Source: Amorphophallus konjac
Taxonomy: Eukaryota > Streptophyta > Magnoliopsida > Alismatales > Araceae
NCBI GenBank assembly: GCA_022559845.1
Contig: CM040126.1
Span: forward strand, 44,014,458-44,078,457
Length of the DNA stretch: 64,000 nt
Direction: 5' to 3'
Within the stretch, counting starts at the first letter, position 1; every line of letters starts with the position of its first letter. The notes beneath the pieces were generated by a model. It saw only the letters and a program-made list of their open reading frames with translations. It was not told where the DNA came from and did not search any database. The translations under genes and the position numbers were made by a program. Positions 9,087 through 18,779 of this stretch are shown piece by piece.

Positions 9087-11450
9087 TGATGTGACACAAC
9101 CTCAGACTTAGTCAAACAAGCACATCTAAGCATCCAAATGGGCCTTAATGGGCCACCGCTCTCTTCGTTGCACTCTATTCCCGGGGTGACTATGTGATAC
9201 CAAGGGTGACTTATGGGAATGGACCCTTGCTGGTAGAGGGCCAGCAAGGCCAAGAATTGATTCCCCAAGGTTGGTTGCCCAATTCGATTGGGGCCGACAA
9301 AGTGCACTCGGGCACCGGGTCACACTAACCCACGGCGATCACTCTAAGTCATGGACTTGAGGATCGGGCGCTCCTCACGAATTCAGCGATGCATGAATCA
9401 AATATTGAGAGAGCTACACTAGGTGAGCAAGGAAGAGACACTTACTCGACCGGTTTGAAGAAACCGGTCCCGGTCGGAGACGAGGGCGAGCGGGGAGGCG
9501 GTGGTTCCCCACACGCCGCGGCGGTGTCGCTTGACCTGCCAAACCACTTACAAAACTACTCCTCTCGCAGGAGGGGGGACCTTGGGGTAGGGGTTAATAT
9601 GATACATTCAAACACTACCACCACGCAGGGTGGGGCCTTCAGCCGGCCAAGCGGGGAGGGGTTGGTGGACCGAAACGAAGAGAAATGAGAACTAGGGAAG
9701 TTGCAGCTTCAATCTGGAATTCTGGACAGGGGGTCGCTGTGATGGCTATGCCGGGCTTGTCCGGACTCCAAATTGATCGAAACCAGCTCCTGAAGCTTCC
9801 TGACTGGATGAGGTGGACTCCAGAATTTTTGGGGAAGCTCAGACGGTCGGAGGTGGCTGCACCAGCAACAGGAAGTAGCCTCCTCTGTCTGGCCGCAGGT
9901 ACTGTCTGGACTGTAACAGCAAGTTGCAGAAGTGACTGAGCGCCCTCCCGAGCTCCGATCAGCACGAAACCAGCGGCATCATCTTCGTGGTCGAGGTAGC
10001 TTTCAGCAGGAGGTGACGGAGATGCATTCAGAGGTCGAGGATGGCCGGGGCACCCAGAAGAGTGGGTACTGGTCGGAGTAGACAGCAGAAAACAGAACTA
10101 GATAGATCGGGGGAGAAAATTCGTAACTTCTTCCTCCGGTGGCCGAACGGGGTTCTGTTTCTTGATCTTGAAAGATGACCGGTAGAGGAAGAACTTTGAT
10201 GAAGGGGCTTCAGCCTGAATCCGCTGGGGTTTGTCGTGGCAGAAGGATCTTCCACGCTCTGGTCCAGGATGAAGACCTCTCTGCGCACTGTTGGGAGAAT
10301 GGCTCTATCTGGCAGCTCCGAGCTCCGATCGTGTTGATTCCACCTCGCCTGCGAAGTAGACTGGAAGGCCTTTCCAGAAAGGTAGGCCACGCCTTCTGAA
10401 GAACTAGGATGAATCCGTGGTTGACGCTGCAACAAGGGCTGTTCTGCAGATCTGCACAGCTCCAACCTACTAGAAGAAATGAGAGGGAGATGTGGCTTCT
10501 TTGGTGGAGGGAAATGGTAGGAATGACCTAAGGGAGAGTGGGGGCTCTTGTGGGGTGGAGAAGGGAGCTAATGGTGATGGGGAATGGGGTGGAGAATGGC
10601 TGGAAGCAAGTGCTAGCAGGTGGAGGAGGAAGAGCTACGAATTTGGGGAAGGTGGGTGAGAGGAGAAGGTGAGGGGGGCACAAGTGAGTGGAGGGAAGGG
10701 TGGATTTCAAATTCAAAAGGTCTTGGAAGGTGGGTGATTATGTTGGGAAGTGGAGTGCTTGCATTGGAATGGGGTAGATTTGGTTGGAAGGTGGAGGAAG
10801 GTGTTGGAATGGGGAGACTTCTACCTAGGAACTAGGGAGTGGAGTAATGGAGGCCATGGGGAAGTGGAGGGCATTAAAGGAGGTGGTTGGAGGTTGGAAG
10901 TGGATGGGAGGAGGGAGGAGAGAGAAGGAAATTCGGATTTGGGGTTGGAGGAGAGAGAAAGAGGGGTGAAATAGAGAGATTAAGAGGGGAATGGGTGGGG
11001 AATCTCTCCCCTAGGGTCTCTCACCCAAAAACTAGAGGAATCACTCCAATTTGAACTCAAATGGCAAGTTTAACTCAAAAGGATGTAATCATTCATTAAC
11101 TTCAAATGAGGGGAGTGGGGTCCTATATATAGGCAACCCACTCTTTACAATAAGTCCCTGACAAAATAAACAACTACAAATAACCAAGGGGGTTGGGAGT
11201 GCTAATGGGCCTAGTCCAACGAATGGGGCCCAATAGCTTACATTAGACATCATGATGATACCAAACATAGGAAAATAAGTGCTAGACTTAGGGAAATGAC
11301 TCAAATAAAATGGAAATACATCAAAATGACTCAAAGGAAAACTACAAAATGGATAAGGGGCCTTAATAGAGTGAGGCCCAAACTCAACTAGCTCCCGAAT
11401 GTGAAGAAGTGGACCCGAGCCAAAGGGAGTCGTGGGTGATGCCTCCATCA
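9087..11450 (-). repeat. 3' LTR of element B (2364 bp)
   Basis: Plus-strand ends TGATGTGACACAAC and GCCTCCATCA; on the minus strand it starts TGATGGAGGC and ends GTCACATCA. It includes the TATA-like TATATATA at 11124-11131. The last 22 codons and the stop codon of the element's ORF fall in this LTR (11384-11450). Several apparent ORFs occur in both LTR copies only because the LTRs are duplicates. Confidence 0.93.
10490..10990. repeat. Strongly strand-biased purine tract in the B LTR
   Basis: About 500 bp of the plus strand is nearly all G and A with T, with very little C (runs such as GGTGGAGGAAGAGC). On the transcribed minus strand this is a C/T-rich leader downstream of the TATA box. The same tract occurs at about 16019-16519. 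It is low in complexity and not coding. Confidence 0.7.
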
Positions 11451-14400
11451 AATCCCCTGGGCCGCAAAGAGCTCGACTCCGTCGAGTAAGGGTCCATCCG
11501 GCTAAGGTACCGCTCGAGGAGATCTGGATCCAATCGCTGTAGGTCCTCCCGACTTACCCATGAGTCTTCCAACGGAGGCCGATCCTTCCACCTGACGAGA
11601 TAGCGCTCATAGACCTTGCTCCGGGTGGTAGTGACCTGCTCATCCAATATTTGTTCAATGCGATCACGCTGAGCTCTTTTGGCTAGTGGACTCTCCTCTC
11701 GGGTGGGTGCTCTCTCAAAGGAGGGAGTGGGCTCGATCTCCTCACTAGGTCTCACCGTGGGGCCCTTGTAAGACACTAAGTCGGCGACATTGAATGTAGG
11801 ACTTACCCCATAATCCTCGGGGAGATCTAATTCATAAGCATTCGCACCAATACGCCTCAAGACCTGGAAGGGCCCAGTCCCACGTGGTCTCAACTTGGAG
11901 TTGGCTCCTGGGGAGAGCCTCTCCGTCCTTACCATCACAAAGTCACCCTCTTGGAACTCTAAGTGACGCCGGTGAGAGTCAGCCAACCTTTTATAAGCCT
12001 CATTTTTTATGCTAATGTGCTTGCGGATTTCCTCATGCAATTTTGTGAGTGCTGACCTTCTAGTGGTTATGGGTGGACCTGGACAACCATATATAGACCA
12101 TTTATGCCATGATGCCATATGGACCTTGATGAGCCTTGGTGGGCCGGGGCAACCATATGTGGACTTATCATGCAATGTTGTCATGTAGACTTTGGTGGGC
12201 TTAGGTGGACCGGGGCAACCATATGTGAATCTATCATGCAAAGTGGTGATGCATGTCGGGGGACCCGGACATCCGTAGATGCCTTTGATATGCTTAAGAC
12301 CCATGATGAATGAAGGTGGACCACTACATCCAAATTTGGACCACTCATGCTTTCTACTTGACATGTGGGTGATATGAATGAATGGACCCAACATAGTGTT
12401 CATGCCAAGGGGTGTGGAAAGCCTAGACACATGCATACTTTTCCCAAAAGTGACTTCCATGTGTATAGGGGTGGGACAACCTTTGAATTCCCATTGGAAC
12501 GGATCGAATGGATCTAAGAAGGTGGTCATCATGGGGTGGGGCACAACTTTATTACCTAGGGATATGTGGCCCAAGGTCTTGGCTCCCAAGGTGTAACCCG
12601 GGTCATGGATGAGATTGGTTTGGCCCAATATGATGGGTGAGGGTAGGAAAGGGTGGGTGGTGGGTAAGATGGTTGGGTTACATGGGGAACTAGACTCCCA
12701 TAGGAAGGGATCAAAGGGGTCGTAGAAAGGTCTTCCTAGAGGGAGGCACTCTATGTCTTCAAGGTTCCCAAATTGTGAGTCATCCTCCTCCAAGGTAAGT
12801 GGGCCAAGTTTTCTAGTGGGTTGGCCGAACAAAGTGTTTGGGATCTTAATGGGTGGGTATAGGAAGGGATCGAAGGGGTCATGGTAAGGGTCACCTAAGG
12901 AGAGGAACCCTAGGTCCTTTTGGTCCTCACAACCCCTTGATGGTGGATTCTCCTCCTCTAGTAAAGTGATCGGGCCAAAGTTTTTGGTGGGATGGTCGGC
13001 CATGAATGGAGGACTAGGCTTTCTACCCGAGATAAGAAGCTCTAAATCGAGGAGAAGGTTGGGCTCATCGGGTGTAGGGAGGAATAGAAGGAGGTCACTA
13101 GTGTAGCAACCAATGGTGCAAATCGAGGTGATAGACCCTATGCATAGGTGTAGGAGGCCAAGGCTCTTAGGTGGTTTGGCCATAGGGGTCAACATGCTAG
13201 TGAACTCAATTTGCCATGCTACGCCCTTAAGAAGATTCTCTAAGGTTTCCACTTGGTAGGATGTTTGGATTATGGTGTGATAGGAGTTAATGGGTGCAAT
13301 GGGAATGTTTTTCTCCATGGGTGGGTAAACATAGGACACGATGGGGTGAAGTGGTCTCTCCTTTAGCCATCTAGCTAGGGGCCCATCTATGATTATGGTG
13401 CTATTTGTGAAGGCTTGTGGCTCTTGGGGGTCCAAGCTAGGGGACATTTGTGATTCTTCCTTACCACGGATATGAACTTGGGTTTCCTCAATGATGGGGA
13501 TGGGTTCATCTACTCCCATGTGGATGGTTGTGGTCTCCTTTCTCAAGGGAATGGGAAGGTCTATTGGGGGTGGGGTGATGATGGTTGGTGCATGGTGTAC
13601 CCGGGGTGGTGGGTGATGGGAAACTTTGGCTTGGATAGGGAGGGGAAGTAGTGGAAGCCTAGGACTTTGGACTTTTGGGGTAGGGAGTGGGAGATGGGTT
13701 GGTTGGGGTGGCTTGGGTTGATTGGTTTTGGGGGGAATGTCCTTTTTCGGGGACAAGGGAGGGGTGGTGGTGGGGACCAAGGGGTTTTGTGGGGTAGGGG
13801 TTTGGTGGGAGCTTCTGGATTGGAGGGTGGTGACAATCATGGGCCTAGGTGGAGGGGTGGACACGGTGTCCACTTGGTTTTGAATGGTGAGGGTTGGTTG
13901 AGTGGTGGTCATCATGGAGGGGATTGGGTCGATTAGGGTCTTGGATTGACCGGGTGGGGATGATGGAGTTGAAGTGCTCCTTGGACTTTGGTGATTTGAG
14001 TAGGAGGGAGAGGGTTGGAGAGTGTAGGGTTTTCTAAGCTCGGTCTTCATCTCATCCCAAGTGCTAATTGGAGCCTCCCTACGGATCTTTCTCAAACCTT
14101 CCACAACTAACCAATGAGTTTTAGCTTGTTTGGAGAGGTGTGCCTTGGCTAGCCTCATTCTCCTTTCTTCGTTCAAGGGGAAACTTTTAAAGAATTGGTC
14201 GAGAGAAATCTCCCAATCTAGGTAAAGACTTGGGCTATTGGATCCATCAAAGGGGGGGGTTTTAATTTTCAAGTGTTCTAAAAATATGGTTTCTAGATTT
14301 CCCCAAAGGTCACTCTCATTTACTCTTGGTGCACGGCTATTTCCTTCAAGTCGGTCGAGTCGAGACATGATATCTTCAAGCCGATTAAGGACATTAGGTA

Positions 14401-14557
14401 GGGCTTCTATGATAGAGGTGTTGCTACCCACTTTGTTGGTAATGGAACTTCCATGAGGATTTGGGCTTCTTGGGAAAGTTGATGGGGATGGATATGACGG
14501 GTATGAAGCGGCCATTCTAGTGGACATGGGAGATGCAACTGAGGACTCTAAATGCAT
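11384..14557 (-). CDS. Gag-chromodomain fusion protein of element B (1057 aa)
   Basis: Starts at the ATG 45 nt after the primer site; no better start exists upstream. Residues 50-73 form a short leucine-rich coiled coil (NVLNRLEDIMSRLDRLEG). Residues about 85-180 are a retrotransposon Gag core (FDGSNSPSLYLDWEISLDQF), with no CCHC knuckle. Residues 180-345 are rich in Pro, Ser and Thr. Residues about 391-505 match element C (GSITSICTIG, LLLFLPTPDEPN); I do not recognise this domain. DPFDPF recurs near 560, 620 and 690. Five GCPGPP-type repeats lie at about 730-833. Residues 834-963 are an integrase tail with a GPY/F motif (TGPFQVLRRIGANAYELDLP), Reina-like by recognition. Residues 964-1022 are a chromodomain (YLVRWKDRPPLEDSWV). 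No RT, protease, RNase H or DDE core is present. By inference, Gag would package the RNA and the chromodomain would direct integration supplied in trans. The frame is fully open. The stop lies inside the 3' LTR. Confidence 0.88.
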   Translation of the reverse strand: MHLESSVASPMSTRMAASYPSYPSPSTFPRSPNPHGSSITNKVGSNTSIIEALPNVLNRLEDIMSRLDRLEGNSRAPRVNESDLWGNLETIFLEHLKIKTPPFDGSNSPSLYLDWEISLDQFFKSFPLNEERRMRLAKAHLSKQAKTHWLVVEGLRKIRREAPISTWDEMKTELRKPYTLQPSPSYSNHQSPRSTSTPSSPPGQSKTLIDPIPSMMTTTQPTLTIQNQVDTVSTPPPRPMIVTTLQSRSSHQTPTPQNPLVPTTTPPLSPKKDIPPKTNQPKPPQPTHLPLPTPKVQSPRLPLLPLPIQAKVSHHPPPRVHHAPTIITPPPIDLPIPLRKETTTIHMGVDEPIPIIEETQVHIRGKEESQMSPSLDPQEPQAFTNSTIIIDGPLARWLKERPLHPIVSYVYPPMEKNIPIAPINSYHTIIQTSYQVETLENLLKGVAWQIEFTSMLTPMAKPPKSLGLLHLCIGSITSICTIGCYTSDLLLFLPTPDEPNLLLDLELLISGRKPSPPFMADHPTKNFGPITLLEEENPPSRGCEDQKDLGFLSLGDPYHDPFDPFLYPPIKIPNTLFGQPTRKLGPLTLEEDDSQFGNLEDIECLPLGRPFYDPFDPFLWESSSPCNPTILPTTHPFLPSPIILGQTNLIHDPGYTLGAKTLGHISLGNKVVPHPMMTTFLDPFDPFQWEFKGCPTPIHMEVTFGKSMHVSRLSTPLGMNTMLGPFIHITHMSSRKHEWSKFGCSGPPSFIMGLKHIKGIYGCPGPPTCITTLHDRFTYGCPGPPKPTKVYMTTLHDKSTYGCPGPPRLIKVHMASWHKWSIYGCPGPPITTRRSALTKLHEEIRKHISIKNEAYKRLADSHRRHLEFQEGDFVMVRTERLSPGANSKLRPRGTGPFQVLRRIGANAYELDLPEDYGVSPTFNVADLVSYKGPTVRPSEEIEPTPSFERAPTREESPLAKRAQRDRIEQILDEQVTTTRSKVYERYLVRWKDRPPLEDSWVSREDLQRLDPDLLERYLSRMDPYSTESSSLRPRGFDGGITHDSLWLGSTSSHSGAS
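11451..11462 (-). other. Polypurine tract of element B
   Basis: On the minus strand, CCAGGGGATTT directly precedes the 3' LTR. The ORF reads through it. Confidence 0.65.
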
Positions 14558-14601
14558 AAAAATGGCCTAGGACCAACTTGATAGAGACAAGTTGTGAACT
14601 T

Positions 14602-14613
14602 GCTCTGATACCA
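14602..14613 (-). other. Primer binding site, tRNA-iMet type (B)
   Basis: GCTCTGATACCA on the plus strand is TGGTATCAGAGC on the minus strand, two bases after the 5' LTR end at 14616. Confidence 0.93.
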
Positions 14614-14615
14614 CT

Positions 14616-16979
14616 TGATGTGACACAACCTCGGACTTAGTCAAACAAGCACATCTAAGCATCCAAATGGGCCTTAATGGGCCACCGCTCTCTTCGTTGC
14701 ACTCTATTCCCGGGGTGACTATGTGATACCAAGGGTGACTTATGGGAATGGACCCTTGCTGGTAGAGGGCCAGCAAGGCCAAGAATTGATTCCCCAAGGT
14801 TGGTTGCCCAATTCGATTGGGGCCGACAAAGTGCACTCGGGCACCGGGTCACACTAACCCACGGCGATCACTCTAAGTCATGGACTTGAGGATCGGGCGC
14901 TCCTCACGAATTCAGCGATGCATGAATCAAATATTGAGAGAGCTACACTAGGTGAGCAAGGAAGAGACACTTACTCGACCGGTTTGAAGAAACCGGTCCC
15001 GGTCGGAGACGAGGGCGAGCGGGGAGGCGGTGGTTCCCCACACGCCGCGGCGGTGTCGCTTGACCTGCCAAACCACTTACAAAACTACTCCTCTCGCAGG
15101 AGGGGGGACCTTGGGGTAGGGGTTAATATGATACATTCAAACACTACCACCACGCAGGGTGGGGCCTTCAGCCGGCCAAGCGGGGAGGGGTTGGTGGACC
15201 GAAACGAAGAGAAATGAGAACTAGGGAAGTTGCAGCTTCAATCTGGAATTCTGGACAGGGGGTCGCTGTGATGGCTATGCCGGGCTTGTCCGGACTCCAA
15301 ATTGATCGAAACCTAGCTCCTGAAGCTTCCTGACTGGATGAGGTGGACTCCAGAATTTTTGGGGAAGCTCAGACGGTCGGAGGTGGCTGCACCAGCAACA
15401 GGAAGTAGCCTCCTCTGTCTGGCCGCAGGTACTGTCTGGACTGTAACAGCAAGTTGCAGAAGTGACTGAGCGCCCTCCGAGCTCCGATCAGCACGAAACC
15501 AGCGGCATCATCTTCGTGGTCGAGGTAGCTTTCAGCAGGAGGTGACGGAGATGCATTCAGAGGTCGAGGATGGCCGGGGCACCCAGAAGAGTGGGTACTG
15601 GTCGGAGTAGACAGCAGAAAACAGAACTAGATAGATCGGGGGAGAAAATTCGTAACTTCTTCCTCCAGTGGCCGAACGGGGTTATGTTTCTTGATCTTGA
15701 AAGATGACCAGTAGAGGAAGAACTTTGATGAAGGGGATTCAGCCTGAATCCGCTGGGGTTTGTCGTGGCAGAAGGATCTTCCACGCTCTGGTCCAGGATG
15801 AAGACCTCTCTGCGCACTGTTGGGAGAATGGCTCTATCTGGCAGCTCCGAGCTCCGATCGTGTTGATTCCACCTCGCCTGCGAAGTAGACTGGAAGGACT
15901 TTCCAGAAAGGTAGGCCATGCCTTCTGAAGAACTAGGATGAATCCGTGGTTGATGCTGCAACAAGGGCTGTTCTGCAGATCTGCACAGCTCCAACCTACT
16001 AGAAGAAATGAGAGGGAGATGTGGCTTCTTTGGTGGAGGGAAATGGTAGGAATGACCTAAGGGAGAGTGGGGGCTCTTGTGGGGTGGAGAAGGGAGCTAA
16101 TGGTGATGGGGAATGGGGTGGAGAATGGCTGGAAGCAAGTGCTAGCAGGTGGAGGAGGAAGAGCTACGAATTTGGGGAAGGTGGGTGAGAGGAGAAGGTG
16201 AGGGGGGCACAAGTGAGTGGAGGGAAGGGTGAATTTCAAATTCAAAAGGTCTTGGAAGGTGGGTGATTATGTTGGGAAGTGGAGTGCTTGCATTGGAATG
16301 GGGTAGATTTGGTTGGAAGGTGGAGGAAGGTGTTGGAATGGGGAGACTTCTACCTAGGAACTAGGGAGTGGAGTAATGGAGGCCATGGGGAAGTGGAGGG
16401 CATTAAAGGAGGTGGTTGGAGGTTGGAAGTGGATGGGAGGAGGGAGGAGAGAGAAGGAAATTCGGATTTGGGGTTGGAGGAGAGAGAAAGAGGGGTGAAA
16501 TAGAGAGATTAAGAGGGGAATGGGTGGGGAATCTCTCCCCTAGGGTCTCTCACCCAAAAACTAGAGGAATCACTCCAATTTGAACTCAAATGGCAAGTTT
16601 AACTCAAAAGGATGTAATCATTCATTAACTTCAAATGAGGGGAGTGGGGTCCTATATATAGGCAACCCACTCTTTACAATAAGTCCCTGACAAAATAAAC
16701 AACTACAAATAACCAAGGGGGTTGGGAGTGCTAATGGGCCTAGTCCAACGAATGGGGCCCAATAGCTTACATTAGACATCATGATGATACCAAACATAGG
16801 AAAATAAGTGCTAGACTTAGGGAAATGACTCAAATAAAATGGAAATACATCAAAATGACTCAAAGGAAAACTACAAAATGGATAAGGGGCCTTAATAGAG
16901 TGAGGCCCAAACTCAACTAGCTCCCGAATATGAAGAAGTGGACCCGAGCCAAAGGGAGTCGTGGGTGATGCCTCCATCA
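14616..16979 (-). repeat. 5' LTR of element B (2364 bp)
   Basis: Same length and ends as 9087-11450, differing at only about a dozen positions by eye (for example, a one-base insertion near 15313 and a one-base loss near 15477). It drives the minus-strand transcript that carries the 1057-codon ORF. Confidence 0.93.
16653..16660 (-). promoter_or_regulatory. TATA box of the B 5' LTR
   Basis: TATATATA inside a short palindrome (CCTATATATAGG). Transcription on the minus strand would start near 16625 and run through the C/T-rich leader. Confidence 0.65.
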
Positions 16980-16984
16980 GCCTG

Positions 16985-17480
16985 TGACGCCCCATGGTGG
17001 GTGCGTTACATGGTAGTGTTTTGCTAACTGGGTGGTCCGTGGGCCTGACGGTCTCACGATAGACTGCCAGGGCGTGTGCGACTATTGTGGTATTGACCGT
17101 TGGGGGTCAAGGCCTCTGACGCACCCAGGGTGGGGCGTTAGAGCCTTGTAACGCCCCTGTGTGGGAGCGTTAGAGCGGATGCGTCCCCACCTTCTAACGC
17201 TCCTAGGTAGGACCGTTAGAGCTGTGTTTTCTTCTCGTCTTCTAACACATCAGCAGTGGTCCGTCAGAGTCTGTGACGCCCCGAGTGGTGTACATCATAG
17301 TAGGTTTCTTCTCACCTTATGACGCACTGGATTGGGTGCGTTAGGGCCTGTGACGCACCAAGGCTGGTGCGTCACAGCTGATTTTGCACCGAGTGTCTGA
17401 CGCACCTGTGTTGGGCCGTCAGACTGTTGTGACGGCCCAGAGATAGACCGTCAGAGCTGTGGCGCTCCTGTATTGGAGCA
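16985..17480 (+). repeat. Second copy of the family A inverted-repeat array
   Basis: Continuation of the A LTR array to the right of element B, with the same GACGC/GCGTC arms as 1505-2110 (for example, TGTGACGCACC facing GGTGCGTCACA at about 17350-17378). Sequence differs in spacers and some arms from the first copy. Confidence 0.7.
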
Positions 17481-18617
17481 TCATGCTCTGGACTGCACAA
17501 GGTGGTCCGCAGTCTCGTTTCTTCTCCGACCGTGGTCATCGTTCGACGGTGCTGGTACGTGGTACGGTCCCCGTACTTCGTCGGGTTCGGACGTTGGTTT
17601 TCGTTGACTTGAGAGTCTACTCCTTAAGTGACCCTCCACTAGTCATAGCCTGCTTACACGTTTAGTGGTCCCACCAGGGAGTGGTGGAGAGGCTACCCTG
17701 AGGACGGTCTTTAGACTGGTTTCCGTCGGGCCCCACGTCTGTAGCCAGAGTCCGGCTAAGGGGAAAACCAGTTAGAGGCCAGACCTAGGACGCATGGTCT
17801 GTGTGGGCACACATGGTTGGGGGCAGTTGGACACGCGCTGACGAGCGTGACCCCAGCTAGTCACTTGCTTTGTAGTTACTTGTACGGTGTCCTTGCCTCC
17901 ACCCGGGGCGTCGCAGGCGGACACCTGCGGTGCGGTGTAAGACGTCAGGGGACGCTACCGACTGTGCTTCTAGTGGGAGGTACTCCTGTCGAGTCGGGAG
18001 TGACAGGCTGTCAGTCTCTGTGACTTTGACCTTCAGGTTTTGGTTGTGTTTGACCGTTGAGTTCCGATTGTTTCGCCGTAGCACGTGCCTCGGTCTTCGT
18101 GCCGTGAGACCGATGTTTGTAGTTGCAGGGCTTTCACTTTTGAGGTACTCGCTTAACTGCGAGCGTAGTGGTTTTCCGTTTTGCAAGGTAGGGTTCGAGT
18201 GATCCCTACTGAGTCTTGTTCTGAGACTCATTCCCTGCGTGTTTTCACCGTGTTTCAGGCAAGGCGCGGCTTCAGAGGGGCACGTCTGAGGCTCAGCGTG
18301 ATTCAGGTGTCCAGCGTTAGTGCCAGAGGTAAGAGCCGGGGTATGCCCCGTGTAGCTGTACTTTTCTTTCTTGTCTCTGTACTAGTTGTGGACTACTGTT
18401 ATTTATTTTATTATATCTTGTGGACCATGTATCATGTAAAATGTTAATTATTTCCTGCTTAATCATATTAACTGTTTAATTTCTGCAATTATTTGTGATA
18501 CTTGTGTAGTCTCCACACCATCCTTCTAACCCTTCCGAGTCTTCGGGCTCGTGGGTGGCGGTTCGAGTCTCGGGTTATCCGGCCTTCCCGATAATCAGAT
18601 TCTCGGGTCGTTACAGC

Positions 18618-18629
18618 TGGTATCAGAGT
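18618..18629 (+). other. Primer binding site, tRNA-iMet type (A2)
   Basis: TGGTATCAGAGT, one base off the A1 site, two bases after the shared LTR. Confidence 0.88.
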
Positions 18630-18779
18630 GCGGTTGTGAGATTATACAAGAATCATAAGTAATTGTACTGGTCCACTAGTCCACAACAATGATGTATAGT
18701 TGACGCTGGCATCGGGCATCGTGTGTTTTTATTGACCTTTCCGTTTCCGTGTTTTCTATCTTTTGCTTCAGGAGAGAGT

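Larger units (their letters stand above)
9087..16979 (-). mobile_element. Element B: non-autonomous Gag-chromodomain LTR retrotransposon
   Basis: Complete minus-strand element, 7893 bp: 5' LTR 14616-16979, primer site 14602-14613, one ORF 14557-11384, polypurine tract 11451-11462, 3' LTR 9087-11450. Both LTRs are 2364 bp and I count about a dozen differences by eye, so insertion was recent. The 3165 bp internal region has no protease, RT, RNase H or integrase catalytic core; it encodes Gag joined to an unfamiliar middle segment and an integrase-tail chromodomain. It would need enzymes from another element. Element C has the same design. Confidence 0.93.
611..18615 (+). mobile_element. Element A1: Tekay/Del-type Ty3/Gypsy chromovirus, decayed, its 3' LTR split by element B
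   Basis: Complete LTR retrotransposon. The 5' LTR is 611-3214, followed by the initiator-Met primer site, gag-pol (3379-8081), the polypurine tract at 8138-8150 and the 3' LTR 8151-18615, which is interrupted by element B. Domain order is Gag, protease, RT, RNase H, integrase, chromodomain, which is the chromovirus order. The Tekay/Del assignment is by recognition of the C-terminal region and the long LTRs, not by a search. The 3' LTR also serves as the upstream LTR of a second internal region (A2), giving LTR-internal-LTR-internal. Both internals are defective. Confidence 0.9.
8151..18615 (+). repeat. Shared LTR of A1/A2, split by element B
   Basis: The first part, 8151-9086, and the second part, 16985-18615, together make about 2567 bp matching the LTR at 611-3214. 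The TATA box is at 8491-8498. B inserted inside the inverted-repeat array. The LTR ends in TTACA at 18615, followed again by a GC spacer and a primer site. It is therefore the 3' LTR of A1 and the 5' LTR of A2 at once. By eye it differs from the first LTR by several percent with small indels, so A1 is old. Confidence 0.9.

Noticed and set aside
10028..10465. A 145-codon minus-strand frame found again at 15557-15994
   Set aside because: It is repeated because both copies are LTRs of the same recent element. There is no independent conservation and no recognisable domain.
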